From assembly GCA_035906255.1 (NCBI GenBank), contig JAMIFM010000015.1, positions 52,829-116,828 on the forward strand: a stretch of DNA of 64,000 nucleotides, given 5' to 3'. The stretch comes from SB11 sp035906255. Its GTDB lineage: Bacteria > Bacteroidota > Bacteroidia > UBA8524. Under the pieces are notes generated by a model. It ran no database searches. It worked only from the letters and a program-made list of their open reading frames with translations, and was not told the DNA's origin. Below, piece after piece: positions 37,790 to 46,829 of this stretch. Each line of letters starts with the position of its first letter. The first letter of the stretch is position 1. The translations under genes were made by a program, and so were the position numbers.

Positions 37790-39050
37790 ATTTATATATG
37801 GGCGATGCTGTTACGTAATTAATTAATTCAGCGCCTGTGGCCAACTGTATATTAACCCGCTGTGTTTCTGCCACTGACTCGTTGTAGGCTTCAAAAAAAT
37901 CAACAAATTCAATAATCGAAATATTGCGCTTGCGGAAATTATCAGTAACCCCTTGGGCAACTGCTTCAAAGTCTTCGGTAAAATAACTGTTGGTTTTTTT
38001 GTATTCGGTTATACTGCGCAGCATATTGGTATATGCCTCGCGCACTTCTGCGCTTATTTCAACGGTTGTTTGTTGTTGGGCTATTTCGGCACTTTTCTTT
38101 TGCCACCTTGCGGCTTTAATATTGCCTTGGTTACGGTTCCAAAACGGCAGGGGAATACTTAATCCGGCGTTTATTTGGTTGTTAAATGCTCCGCCACGCT
38201 GGTCGTATGAAGTAAACAGGTTTATATCGGGTACTGCTTGTGCTTTTTGAAAACGTAAATTGGTGGCCGCTTGCAGTATTTCTACATCGGCAATTTTTGT
38301 TTCGGGGCGGTTATTTAATGCTTGACTTAACAGTTGTTGCAACTGCGGCTCTTGCTGAAAGCGACCGTAAAACGAATTATCGATAGCTGGTTTTATATAT
38401 ACGGGTAACTGCAAAAGCACCTGCATTTTCTTTATCTCTTCAGCATGCTGTGCGGCCAATTCAGATTTATCGTTGTTTATTCTGAGATAGGCCGATTTTA
38501 GCCTCACCACATCTTTTAGGGGAATGTTTCCGCGTTGTGCCTGCACCTCGTAGGCGGTAATCATTGTATCCAGCATGGTAAGCTGTTGTGTGTATTTCTC
38601 AAGTAGGGCGGTTTGTTGTTGCAGCGTGTAAAAGCTGATATGCAATTGCAGTTTTAGGCTATTTTGCAGGCTTTCAAACTCTAATTGAGCTAATTGTGTG
38701 TTTTGCTTTGCTAATTGGATTGAGGCTGAGCGTTTCCCCCCTAAAAGTATTAACTGTTCAAGGTTAAATGCCTTTTGCCCTGTGGAACCCACGTGAAACT
38801 CTTTTTTATTTTGAGGATCGTATGCGTTTACATCAGCAGTAAATATTGGGTTGGGATATAAGCGGGCTTGTACTTCTAGGGCTTTTTGCTGCTCAATATT
38901 ATACTGCGAAGCCAGTAATGTGAAACTGTTTTTAACAAACAGGCTATCTGCCTGCAACAGGGTTAATGAGAGCGTATCTTTCTCTTGAGCCTTGATGCTG
39001 TAATACCCAAAAAATATAAATAGGGTGAGTAATGTTAGCTGCCTAAACAT
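37782..39050 (-). CDS. czcC: Outer-membrane factor of the metal efflux system (CzcC/TolC-like)
   Basis: 422 residues with a signal peptide (LTLLTLFIFFGYYSIKAQ) and no lipobox. The two OEP repeats are visible: LLQADSLFVKNSFTLLASQYNIEQQKALEVQARLYPNPIF in the first half and LLSQALNNRPETKIADVEIL (about residues 237-256) in the second. The mature sequence is rich in Gln and coiled-coil-like helices, as expected for the periplasmic tunnel. It is the outer-membrane exit for the CzcA pump and lies 51 bases after the sensor kinase gene. Confidence 0.88.
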   Translation of the reverse strand: MFRQLTLLTLFIFFGYYSIKAQEKDTLSLTLLQADSLFVKNSFTLLASQYNIEQQKALEVQARLYPNPIFTADVNAYDPQNKKEFHVGSTGQKAFNLEQLILLGGKRSASIQLAKQNTQLAQLEFESLQNSLKLQLHISFYTLQQQTALLEKYTQQLTMLDTMITAYEVQAQRGNIPLKDVVRLKSAYLRINNDKSELAAQHAEEIKKMQVLLQLPVYIKPAIDNSFYGRFQQEPQLQQLLSQALNNRPETKIADVEILQAATNLRFQKAQAVPDINLFTSYDQRGGAFNNQINAGLSIPLPFWNRNQGNIKAARWQKKSAEIAQQQTTVEISAEVREAYTNMLRSITEYKKTNSYFTEDFEAVAQGVTDNFRKRNISIIEFVDFFEAYNESVAETQRVNIQLATGAELINYVTASPIYKYE

Positions 39051-39101
39051 GCAGCAATGTTCGGACTGACGGGCTTAAAATGACCTTAAAACGAATAAAA
39101 T

Positions 39102-40475
39102 TCAGCTTAAAATGCCCGATAGCAAGAGGGTAAAGGTGTTTTTTTCATCGGTTGTTGTATAAGTAATTGTACCGCCATGTATGGTTACAATTTTGCTTAC
39201 AAGCACCAGTCCTAAGCCAAAGCCTTTTACCGTTCCTGAGCTATTGCCCCTAAAAAAATGATTGAATAGAAACGTTTTTTCATCTTCAGTTATTAATAAA
39301 CCGTCGTTTATAATTTGCATCTCCAATTGCTGTCCCTTTTTTGATATAACCACTTTAACCGGAAAAGTAGCAGCGTACTGTGCCGCGTTTTTAAGCAAGT
39401 TATTAAGGGCTATTTTAAGCATACGGGCACTACCCCACACTTCAAGGTTATGACCTTCGGTAATATCAGGTTCAATGGCAATATCAAAACTACTGTTACC
39501 GCGCTGTGCATTAATTTCTTCAATGCACTCAAACAGCAATTCATCAACCCTAATTTTGTCTTTTGCAATGTTTTCACCGTCTGTTTCGGCTTTTGAAATA
39601 TCCAGCAAGGCATTAATAACATTGGATATTTCCATAAGGCCCTCTTTCTGAAAATCAAGCCGTTGTTTTATACTTTCTATGTTATTTTCATTCCCTGCCC
39701 TTTCAATATTAGAAACCATAATGGCCAAAGGGGTTTTTAACTCGTGCGAGATTTGGTGTGTAAAATGATTTTGAAACTTAAATGCCTGTTCAACTCGTTC
39801 AAGCATTTCGTTAAACTTTTGGGCAAGGAAATTAATTTCATCGTTTGTTGCCGGCTCTTTTACCCGAATGGAAAGGTTTTTGGGCGATACTTCTTCTATT
39901 TCTTTTGAAAGTCTGCTTACAGGAATGGTAATGGTCTTTGAAATATAGATTGATATAATTGCTACCAACAGCACCGAAACAATGAACGCTATAAATAATA
40001 CCCAGCCTAAAAATTGCATTTTCCCTTTCCCGTAACGATCATAGGCTTTGGTGATACCGTAATACGACGCTCCCTTTTCTTTAAAATTTAGCCCCAGTAT
40101 TTCATAGTCTCCCTCTGTTCGTTCTATTTCATCAGTGTAGTCTTTTTTCAATTCCTCAATAATGTTATCCGAATAAAAAATGCGGGTATCATCAAGGCTA
40201 CTGTATATAATCTTTCCGGTTGAGTCAAACAGTATAATTTTCTCTTCATATAGGCTGTTGATAGTGTGTCGGTCAAAAACCTGCAATAAATCCTGGTCGA
40301 TTTGTTCAACATCCATCAGCAGCCTAAAGGTAGTAATGGTTCGGTCTTTTAGTCGCCTGTAAAACTCATCCTGCCGATACTCGGCAGAAAGCAGGTAAAT
40401 GGATAAAAGTATCACCCCAGTAAGCAGGCTAAAAACCAATGAGTAGTATAGGGATAACCGTGTGCTTAGTTTCAT
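39102..40475 (-). CDS. Sensor histidine kinase, metal-efflux linked
   Basis: 457 residues. Membrane helix 1 at about 10-30, a periplasmic sensor region of roughly 120 residues, helix 2 at about 150-175, then HAMP (ISKTITIPVSRLSKEIEE). HisKA carries the phospho-His in HQISHELKTPLAIM (about 240), then the N box LLKNAAQYAAT and G box GFGLGLVLVSKIV. It is predicted to autophosphorylate in response to a periplasmic signal, probably metal, and to act on the regulator whose gene it overlaps by four bases. The metal role comes only from its position in the czc unit. Confidence 0.92.
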   Translation of the reverse strand: MKLSTRLSLYYSLVFSLLTGVILLSIYLLSAEYRQDEFYRRLKDRTITTFRLLMDVEQIDQDLLQVFDRHTINSLYEEKIILFDSTGKIIYSSLDDTRIFYSDNIIEELKKDYTDEIERTEGDYEILGLNFKEKGASYYGITKAYDRYGKGKMQFLGWVLFIAFIVSVLLVAIISIYISKTITIPVSRLSKEIEEVSPKNLSIRVKEPATNDEINFLAQKFNEMLERVEQAFKFQNHFTHQISHELKTPLAIMVSNIERAGNENNIESIKQRLDFQKEGLMEISNVINALLDISKAETDGENIAKDKIRVDELLFECIEEINAQRGNSSFDIAIEPDITEGHNLEVWGSARMLKIALNNLLKNAAQYAATFPVKVVISKKGQQLEMQIINDGLLITEDEKTFLFNHFFRGNSSGTVKGFGLGLVLVSKIVTIHGGTITYTTTDEKNTFTLLLSGILS

Positions 40476-41152
40476 GGTGTTGCACTTAAGTAATAGCCAA
40501 ACCCTATACGGGTGTGTATTAGTTTTACAGGGTACTCTTTATCAATCTTATTTCGCAAAAAATTTACAAAAACCTCAATAGTGTTGGTGTTGGCATCAAA
40601 TGCACTGCCCCACACTTTGGCCAGAATATCTTTTTTAGAAACCACATTTCCGTTGGCAGCGGCCAACATTAATAGTATTTCAAACTCCCGCGCTGTAAGC
40701 GGTATTTCGTTTCCGCTACGGTGCACTTTTTTCTTTACGGTATCAATGCTAAGTGTGTCTATACTTAGTACCGCATTAGCTGATGGTAGGTTTTCAGCAC
40801 GTTTTATTAGGGCTTTAATGCGAGCCAACAGCTCTTTAAAAAAGAACGGTTTGGTAATATAGTCGTCAGCACCGTATTCAAAACCTTGTAATTTATCATC
40901 CAATTCACCAAAAGCGGTTAACATTATCACAGGGGTTTTAATGCCTTGCGCCCTAATAAATTTGCATACTTCGTAACCGTTTTGCCCGGGAAGATTTAAA
41001 TCGAGTACTATGCACTCGTAACTGTTTTTTTTGACGGCCTTTTCGGCTAACAACCCGTCAAACACTGCATCAACCTCAAAACCCTCAGCACTAAGCCCTG
41101 CTTTTATATCTGATGAGAGATGGGCATCGTCTTCTATTAATAGAATCTTCAT
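40472..41152 (-). CDS. OmpR-family response regulator, metal-efflux linked
   Basis: 226 residues. The receiver domain has acidic pair EDD near residue 8, the phospho-acceptor Asp in CIVLDLNLPGQNGYEV (about residue 51) and the Lys in YITKPF (about 101). The OmpR/PhoB winged helix occupies the C-terminal 100 residues (LTAREFEILLMLAAANGNVVSK ... IDKEYPVKLIHTRIGFGYYL). It is the first gene of the kinase-CzcC-CzcB-CzcA unit and the likely activator of that operon. Confidence 0.94.
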   Translation of the reverse strand: MKILLIEDDAHLSSDIKAGLSAEGFEVDAVFDGLLAEKAVKKNSYECIVLDLNLPGQNGYEVCKFIRAQGIKTPVIMLTAFGELDDKLQGFEYGADDYITKPFFFKELLARIKALIKRAENLPSANAVLSIDTLSIDTVKKKVHRSGNEIPLTAREFEILLMLAAANGNVVSKKDILAKVWGSAFDANTNTIEVFVNFLRNKIDKEYPVKLIHTRIGFGYYLSATP

Positions 41153-41305
41153 GGAACTTAAACTAAATACGAATATCGATAAGGACGATATAAATGCTAC
41201 AACTTTTGTAATGAATAATGCTTAGCTGGGGTTGAGTAACGGTATGCGCGTTAAATTAAATGTTGTTTCTGTTGAACGAAATATTCTTTCATTAAACCTG
41301 CATAA

Positions 41306-41342
41306 AAACCAAAAGCCCTTGCTATGCAAGGGCTTTTGGTTT
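41306..41342 (-). terminator. Perfect 17-bp hairpin terminator
   Basis: AAACCAAAAGCCCTTGC (41306-41322), loop TAT, GCAAGGGCTTTTGGTTT (41326-41342). It lies 36 bases beyond the stop of the DUF4249 gene on the minus strand and has an A/T-rich outer stem on both sides, so it can work in either direction. Confidence 0.88.
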
Positions 41343-41377
41343 TGTGAAGTTGGTGCACTACACCTTATTTTATTTTG

Positions 41378-42169
41378 CTACGGCAAAACAACGCTGTTTT
41401 TCTGTTCGGTATGGGCTGAAAAAAGCCCCAGCGCGCCATTAGATATATTATTGAGCGGATTATTGGGTGTTGCGCCCCCTCCGGGTCCGCTGTCAGCAAT
41501 CAACGCCAATGTTTTGTAGTATAACGCTACGTTTTTGTCTACACACTGCATAAGTATCGTTACTGAGTCATTAGGCACAAACTTTACGAGGTCGTTATTA
41601 ATTTCAAGTTTAAGGCTATTTACTCCTCCATTTTTCAATTCATCATTTTGGACAAACTGCTGATTAAGTATTTTATTATTAACTGATACTACAAACCGGT
41701 AATTGTTGCCTTCGGTAACGGGGTCGTTATACAAGGGTATCAGGTTGTATTCTTTTTCGTTAGCAGAGCCTACCTCTTCAACTTTAATTGAGTCGAACGG
41801 TACGGATTGCGGCATGGTGCTTTGAGCTGTATATGTTTGGCCTTCGGCAGTCACACTTAATGTATATGTTCTGCCTGCCACTCCGGCAAGTACATTGGTT
41901 TTATACACCCCGTTCCCTTGTGCAATTAAAGTCTCGCTGTTTCCTGCATCGTCGCTAAGTGTTACTATAGCATTGTCTATTGTAGGATAACTACCTGTAT
42001 TTGATAAACTGATGGATTTAGTAACTTTTACAAAATACGGGCCTGCCCCGTTGGTTATATTACCTTCAATAACAACCTTAGATTGATTGTTATTGTATTT
42101 TAAATCTACCACAGTCTCACAACTTGTTAGGATTGCGATGAGGAGTAATATGCTGAAAGTGTTTTTCAT
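41378..42169 (-). CDS. DUF4249-family lipoprotein
   Basis: 263 residues. Lipobox ILTSC gives a lipidated Cys at about residue 17. Next is CETVVDLKYNNNQSKVVIEGNITN, the typical opening of DUF4249 proteins, and a beta-rich region (VTLSDDAGNSETL, AGRTYTLSVTAEGQTYTA). Members are commonly encoded next to TonB-dependent receptors, as here, where the receptor stop is ten bases upstream. It is probably a cell-surface or periplasmic partner of that receptor. Ligand unknown. Confidence 0.82.
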   Translation of the reverse strand: MKNTFSILLLIAILTSCETVVDLKYNNNQSKVVIEGNITNGAGPYFVKVTKSISLSNTGSYPTIDNAIVTLSDDAGNSETLIAQGNGVYKTNVLAGVAGRTYTLSVTAEGQTYTAQSTMPQSVPFDSIKVEEVGSANEKEYNLIPLYNDPVTEGNNYRFVVSVNNKILNQQFVQNDELKNGGVNSLKLEINNDLVKFVPNDSVTILMQCVDKNVALYYKTLALIADSGPGGGATPNNPLNNISNGALGLFSAHTEQKNSVVLP

Positions 42170-42179
42170 TTTTTATTGC

Positions 42180-44486
42180 TTAAAATTTAAAGTTATACGT
42201 TACGCTTGGAATCCACTGAAAAAGGGATGTTTGCACAGCATCTATTTTATTAGGATTGGATGGGTTTTCTCTAAAAGTAATGCTATAGGGATTCTTACGA
42301 CCATATACATTGTACAGCCCAAAATTCCATGAACTCTGATACCTTCGTTTACTTGGCTTTTCGTAAGTAACACTAATATCTAACCTGTGAGTGGCAGGCA
42401 TTCTGTCGGCATTGCGATTACCATACTGATACATAACTACATCGTTCAGAACATATTTACCGGTAGGAAATGTTACTGCATTTCCTGTGTTGTATATGAA
42501 TGTACCTGAAATCGTCCATCGTGATGAGAGACTATAAATCCCCACTATTGATAAATCGTGCGTGCGGTCTTGCTTAGCATTGTACCATTTCCCATTGTTG
42601 ATGCCGTTTATTTGCCGTTCAGTTTTAGAAAGCGTGTAACCAATCCAACCGGTTAGCTTTCCTTTTTTCTTTTTAATCATCACCTCCAAACCATAAGCTC
42701 TACCCTTTCCAAAAAGCAAGGCACTTTCAACATCAAGAATGGTATTAATATCTGTTCCGTCTTTATAATCTATTTGGTGTTGCATTGATTTATAATAAAC
42801 CTCTGCGTTCACCTCATACGCATTGTTTTTAAAATTTCTGCTATAACCGGCACTAATTTGGTCGGCTATCTCAGGCCTTATATTGTAACTATTACCTATC
42901 CATTGGTCGGTAGGACTGCCGCCCGTAGAGTTACTCATCAAGTGTAAATTTTGAGTATTGCGTGCATATCCCGCCTTAACACTGGTAGTGCTGCTTATCC
43001 TATAATTTGCAGCTGCTCTTGGTTCTAAATTATAATAGGTTTTACCTATTTTTCCCTCCTCCGGCTTTACGGAGTTAATAATCTGACCATTTTGATACAC
43101 ATTGTAAGTATCCCCTCCTAAAACATTATAAAATGAAAACCGTAGCCCGTAATCAACGCTGATTCTTTCTGATATCTTCCATGAATTGTTTGCATATACG
43201 GCATTTTCAAGTCCTTTGCGGCTTTTTTTATTGCTTACAATTCCCATCCCTTCAGTGGTTGAAGGAGTTATGGTGTGGTGAATGACATTAAAGCCAAAAC
43301 GCACCGTATTTTTTGAATTAGGATAAAAGGTAAAGTCCTGCTTCAGGTTCAAATCCTTAATATTGGAATTAATATCTATTTTGCCTCCATCACTGCTAAA
43401 ATTGACGTTAAAATCATAATTACTGTATATAAAAGATGTGTTTGAAAATAACCTGCTGCTTAATACACTGTTCCATCGTAAAGTGCCGGTAGCATTTCCC
43501 CATTCACTTCCAAACGTTTTAGATACACCTAATACATCTTTTCCAAAATAACCTGAGAAAAATATTCTATTTCTTTTATTTATTTCCAAATTCGCTTTGG
43601 CATTCAGGTCGTAGAAATACAATTTTACATCCCTAAAATCGGGAGAAAGATTGGCAAGAAGGTCGGCATAGGTTCTCCTGCCTGAAACAATAAATGATGA
43701 TTTATCTTTTTGAATTGGGCCTTCTATTGTTAATCTGCTGCTGATTAACCCAACTCCTCCGCTAACTTGATACTCTTTATCATTTCCCTCTTTCATCTTT
43801 ACATCCAAAACCGAAGAAAGCCGCCCGCCGTAGTGTGCAGGACTATTCCCCTTAATAATCGTTACATCTTTAATTGCATCGCTATTAAATGTACTGAAAA
43901 TCCCTAATAGGTGTGAGGCATTATATACAGGGGCTTCATCCAGCAATATCAGATTCTGGTCGGTGGCACCACCTCTTACGGAAAAACCGTTACTTCCTTC
44001 TCCATTTGATTTTACACCGGGCGTTAGCTGAATGGTTTTTATAAGGTCTTTTTCACCAAATAGCACCGGAGTTTTTGCAACAGATTTCATATCCAGCACT
44101 TCAATGCCCATCGTGGTTCTTGTAAGATTTTCATCCTCTTTCACGGCTGTTACTACTACTTCTTCAACGCTGATATCATTCTCAGACAGATCTACGTTTA
44201 ATGTTGTATTTGCTTCTAACTTTACGGGGATTAACTCACTATTATATCCCACATAAGAAAATCGTAATGTGTAAGCTCCTTTGGGTAATGTAAGAGAGTA
44301 AAAACCATACTCATTGGTTACTACACCCACGCTTGGTTGTTCAACCACTAATATGGTTACTCCAACAAGGGTTTCGCCTGAAGATTTTTGTTTCACCGTT
44401 CCACTTACAGCATATTTTGACTGTGAAAACAGTAGTACAGTGTTAAACAACAAAACAAATGTTAATCCAATCTTATTAACAATCAT
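42180..44486 (-). CDS. TonB-dependent receptor with N-terminal carboxypeptidase-like domain
   Basis: 768 residues, outer-membrane beta-barrel importer. Signal peptide at the N terminus (LTFVLLFNTVLLFSQS). A CarboxypepD-regulatory-like domain covers about residues 25-110 (VSGTVKQKSSGETLVGVTI). The plug is about 120-230 (VRGGATDQNLILLDEAPVYN, GNSPAHYGGRLSSVLDVKM), and the rest is barrel ending in Phe (SVTYNFKF). The plug has the usual TonB-receptor features but no SusC-specific extension, and the partner is DUF4249 rather than SusD. The substrate is undetermined. Confidence 0.9.
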   Translation of the reverse strand: MIVNKIGLTFVLLFNTVLLFSQSKYAVSGTVKQKSSGETLVGVTILVVEQPSVGVVTNEYGFYSLTLPKGAYTLRFSYVGYNSELIPVKLEANTTLNVDLSENDISVEEVVVTAVKEDENLTRTTMGIEVLDMKSVAKTPVLFGEKDLIKTIQLTPGVKSNGEGSNGFSVRGGATDQNLILLDEAPVYNASHLLGIFSTFNSDAIKDVTIIKGNSPAHYGGRLSSVLDVKMKEGNDKEYQVSGGVGLISSRLTIEGPIQKDKSSFIVSGRRTYADLLANLSPDFRDVKLYFYDLNAKANLEINKRNRIFFSGYFGKDVLGVSKTFGSEWGNATGTLRWNSVLSSRLFSNTSFIYSNYDFNVNFSSDGGKIDINSNIKDLNLKQDFTFYPNSKNTVRFGFNVIHHTITPSTTEGMGIVSNKKSRKGLENAVYANNSWKISERISVDYGLRFSFYNVLGGDTYNVYQNGQIINSVKPEEGKIGKTYYNLEPRAAANYRISSTTSVKAGYARNTQNLHLMSNSTGGSPTDQWIGNSYNIRPEIADQISAGYSRNFKNNAYEVNAEVYYKSMQHQIDYKDGTDINTILDVESALLFGKGRAYGLEVMIKKKKGKLTGWIGYTLSKTERQINGINNGKWYNAKQDRTHDLSIVGIYSLSSRWTISGTFIYNTGNAVTFPTGKYVLNDVVMYQYGNRNADRMPATHRLDISVTYEKPSKRRYQSSWNFGLYNVYGRKNPYSITFRENPSNPNKIDAVQTSLFQWIPSVTYNFKF

Positions 44487-44669
44487 GCATTTATAAATTA
44501 ATTTATATAGTTTGATAATTATGCCGGTTCGCCCGTCATCTGATTACGATACAAATGTTAGGTATCAAAAAGACTTGAAAAATTTTTTGAGAGGAAGTGA
44601 AGGAATTGTGCGAAAAATGTAACGCAGCTTAGTTTTAATATAATACGTGGTATTTTATCCTTGATAGCA

Positions 44670-45362
44670 TCAAGATGAATAACGACGGAAAAACTCATCA
44701 GAACACGTTCTTCCTATGGGAAACTCGTTGTCCCCGCTAAAAATAATAGTTCCTCTAACTGCCTCTATCTTGTTTAGGGGCAGAATAAAACTACGGTGTA
44801 CACGAATAAAATCAGCAGAAGGCAGTTTTTCCATTATATCTTTCATGGGCATCCTTGCCACAACAGTTTTGCGCTCTTTTATGTAAATTTTGATATAATC
44901 AGCCAACCCTTCAATGTATATAATATCCGCCAACGGAATCTTCACTAAACTGAAATCCGCCCTGATAAAAATATTTTTATCTGCGTCTTGGTTCTTTTTA
45001 CTGATATAGTCAAAATATTCCTGCGCTTTTACAATGGCCTGTGTAAACCGTTTTTGGTTGATAGGTTTTAGTAAATAATCAATAGCATTTAACTCGTAAC
45101 TAACAGCCGCATATTCGCTAAACGCCGTGGTAAAAATCACCATTGATTTTTGGGGCAACGCCTTTACTAAGTTTATCCCGGTCATGGCAGGCATTTGTAT
45201 ATCGCAGAAAATTAGATCAACAGGAAATTTCTGCAAATATCTTAACGCTTCGCTTGGCTTAGTAAAGACTTTTTGTAAAGTGATGTTTTCGTTTTTATCG
45301 CATAACGACTTAATCACGGTAAGTGCTAACGGTTCATCATCTATGGCAATGGCATTTATCAT
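44670..45362 (-). CDS. LytTR-family response regulator
   Basis: 230 residues. The receiver domain has the phospho-Asp in LIFCDIQMPAMTGI (about residue 54) and Lys in YLLKPI. The LytTR DNA-binding domain covers about 130-230 (IFIRADFSLVKIPLADIIYIEG, RVHRSFILPLNKIEA, IGRTCSDEFF). It pairs with the kinase gene it overlaps by four bases. It is near the TonB/DUF4249 unit, which it might control. Confidence 0.92.
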   Translation of the reverse strand: MINAIAIDDEPLALTVIKSLCDKNENITLQKVFTKPSEALRYLQKFPVDLIFCDIQMPAMTGINLVKALPQKSMVIFTTAFSEYAAVSYELNAIDYLLKPINQKRFTQAIVKAQEYFDYISKKNQDADKNIFIRADFSLVKIPLADIIYIEGLADYIKIYIKERKTVVARMPMKDIMEKLPSADFIRVHRSFILPLNKIEAVRGTIIFSGDNEFPIGRTCSDEFFRRYSS

Positions 45363-46384
45363 TGTAAATTAATGTTCAAAGAAACTGAAAACTCCTTTTC
45401 TGTATCATTAATAGTCAATATATGCTTTGAAGGATAAATTAGCTCTAACCGATGTTTTGTATTTTCAATTCCCAACCCGCTTCTTTCCGAAATATCTCTT
45501 TGGATATTTACCTTATTATTTTTCACTTTTAACTTAAATTCTGTTTCATCGATTGTCATTTCGATTTTAATATAGCTTTTTTGTTCCGGGTTAACACCGT
45601 GTTTAAATGCGTTTTCTATAAAAGGAATCAACAACATAGGTGCTATCTGCAAAGCGGGTATGCTTTCTAAAATAGTATATTCCAATTTCACGCTATCATC
45701 CAAACGCAAATGCTGTAATGCAATAAAATTTTCTATATGATTAATCTCATCTTCCAACAACACTAAATCCTGCTGCGTGTCTTTCATAGTGTAACGCATC
45801 ATTTCTGAAAGTTTATCAAGCATATCTGCTGCCCTCGGAGAGGTGTCAATGGCTATTGCATAAATATTATTGAGGGTATTAAAAAGAAAATGTGGGTTTA
45901 TCTGTGATTTTAGTGACGCTATTTGTGCCGAAAGTTTTTCGCTTTCGGTTTGTTTTAATCTATTATAAGCTGCCCATAAAATGGACGATGCAATGGTTAA
46001 AAGCCATAAGAAAAGTGCATTGATAATGATAACGGGTATTATTTTTTCGATAATCGGATTTGTTTTGGCCAATATTTCAGGGTTGAAATCGGAAAAGATA
46101 AATATAGCCCCCGACAGGAAAAGCACCAATACTATTGCCAGTAGCAGCAATGAAAAATAAAGCCAGTACCTTTTTGTAAGCAGAAATTTAGGAATAAGGA
46201 AAATATAGTTAAAGTAAAAGCTCACTATTAATACTGCGCTTAAAATTAAGCTAAGCAAAAGATAGTTAGTTTCGTATGTTGGTGCTAACAGGTTAAAAAC
46301 CTGATCGGTTGTAACATAAGGAATCACTACCAACAACATCCATACTAATGAATGCATGGCAATAGTAAACAGTTTAGCTTTCAT
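45359..46384 (-). CDS. LytS-type sensor histidine kinase
   Basis: 341 residues: four N-terminal membrane helices (residues about 10-150) without a large sensor domain. Next is the His_kinase domain with QINPHFLFNTLNNIYAIA (phospho-His about residue 164) and a C-terminal ATPase region with PFIENAFKHGVNPEQ and GLGIENTKHRLEL. The stop overlaps the regulator start by four bases. The signal is unknown; kinases of this compact form often sense membrane-linked cues. Confidence 0.92.
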   Translation of the reverse strand: MKAKLFTIAMHSLVWMLLVVIPYVTTDQVFNLLAPTYETNYLLLSLILSAVLIVSFYFNYIFLIPKFLLTKRYWLYFSLLLLAIVLVLFLSGAIFIFSDFNPEILAKTNPIIEKIIPVIIINALFLWLLTIASSILWAAYNRLKQTESEKLSAQIASLKSQINPHFLFNTLNNIYAIAIDTSPRAADMLDKLSEMMRYTMKDTQQDLVLLEDEINHIENFIALQHLRLDDSVKLEYTILESIPALQIAPMLLIPFIENAFKHGVNPEQKSYIKIEMTIDETEFKLKVKNNKVNIQRDISERSGLGIENTKHRLELIYPSKHILTINDTEKEFSVSLNINLQ

Positions 46385-46557
46385 TATCAGCCCATATAAT
46401 CATAATCAAAGGTATTGGTCTTTCTTTTCCTTTAAAAAAAATGAGAAAAAGATAGGCACTTTGTAGAAGAATGTATTGCCCTATTACTTAAAAGACTTCG
46501 GACTGCCATGATTTGATAACCTATGTTACAAAAAATTACAAACAGTCCTAAAACAAC

Positions 46558-46582
46558 AAAACCCTTGCCGTACAAGGGTTTT
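46558..46582 (+). terminator. Hairpin terminator next to the left island repeat
   Basis: AAAACCCTTG (46558-46567), loop CCGTA, CAAGGGTTTT (46573-46582), followed by ATGTTTTT. A similar hairpin-then-repeat arrangement is found at the right boundary. Confidence 0.6.
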
Positions 46583-46587
46583 ATGTT

Positions 46588-46618
46588 TTTGTGGAGCTGA
46601 AGAACAAATTGTCGAACC
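46588..46618 (+). repeat. 31-bp direct repeat, left copy (putative island boundary)
   Basis: TTTGTGGAGCTGA, two variable bases (AG), then AACAAATTGTCGAACC. It matches 57951-57981 except for the two middle bases. The reverse complement loosely resembles the 3' end of a tRNA or tmRNA (GGTTCGA ... AGCTCCACA), a usual place for integrase attachment sites, but it does not fold as a T-arm. Confidence 0.7.
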
Positions 46619-46829
46619 AGCTATACAGCTTCAATTAGATATGGAACTCTTCTGAACTTTAAGTACTACACTATTAACAGCGGATATATAATAGGGATTT
46701 TTACAACAGACTATGCATTTACTTAAAGTGATAAGAGTATCTGGCAATGTTTTTAAAACAATAGCATAAAAACACTTCGTATATGTGAGTTAGTAAAAAA
46801 AATGTTATTATAGCCTACAAATTGCAACA

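Larger units (their letters stand above)
46385..46829. other. Left boundary region of the lanthipeptide island
   Basis: 445 bases between the LytS kinase gene and the ABC exporter. It contains a terminator-like hairpin (46558-46582), then the left 31-bp repeat (46588-46618). About 210 A/T-rich bases follow that must hold the promoter of the exporter. No ORF is supported. Confidence 0.5.

Noticed and set aside
41232..41519. 95-residue plus-strand ORF
   Set aside because: It runs through the terminator and antisense to the DUF4249 gene; no protein-like features.
46588..46618. tRNA or tmRNA fragment gene
   Set aside because: Only loosely like a 3' end. The T-arm cannot pair, so it is kept as a repeat only.
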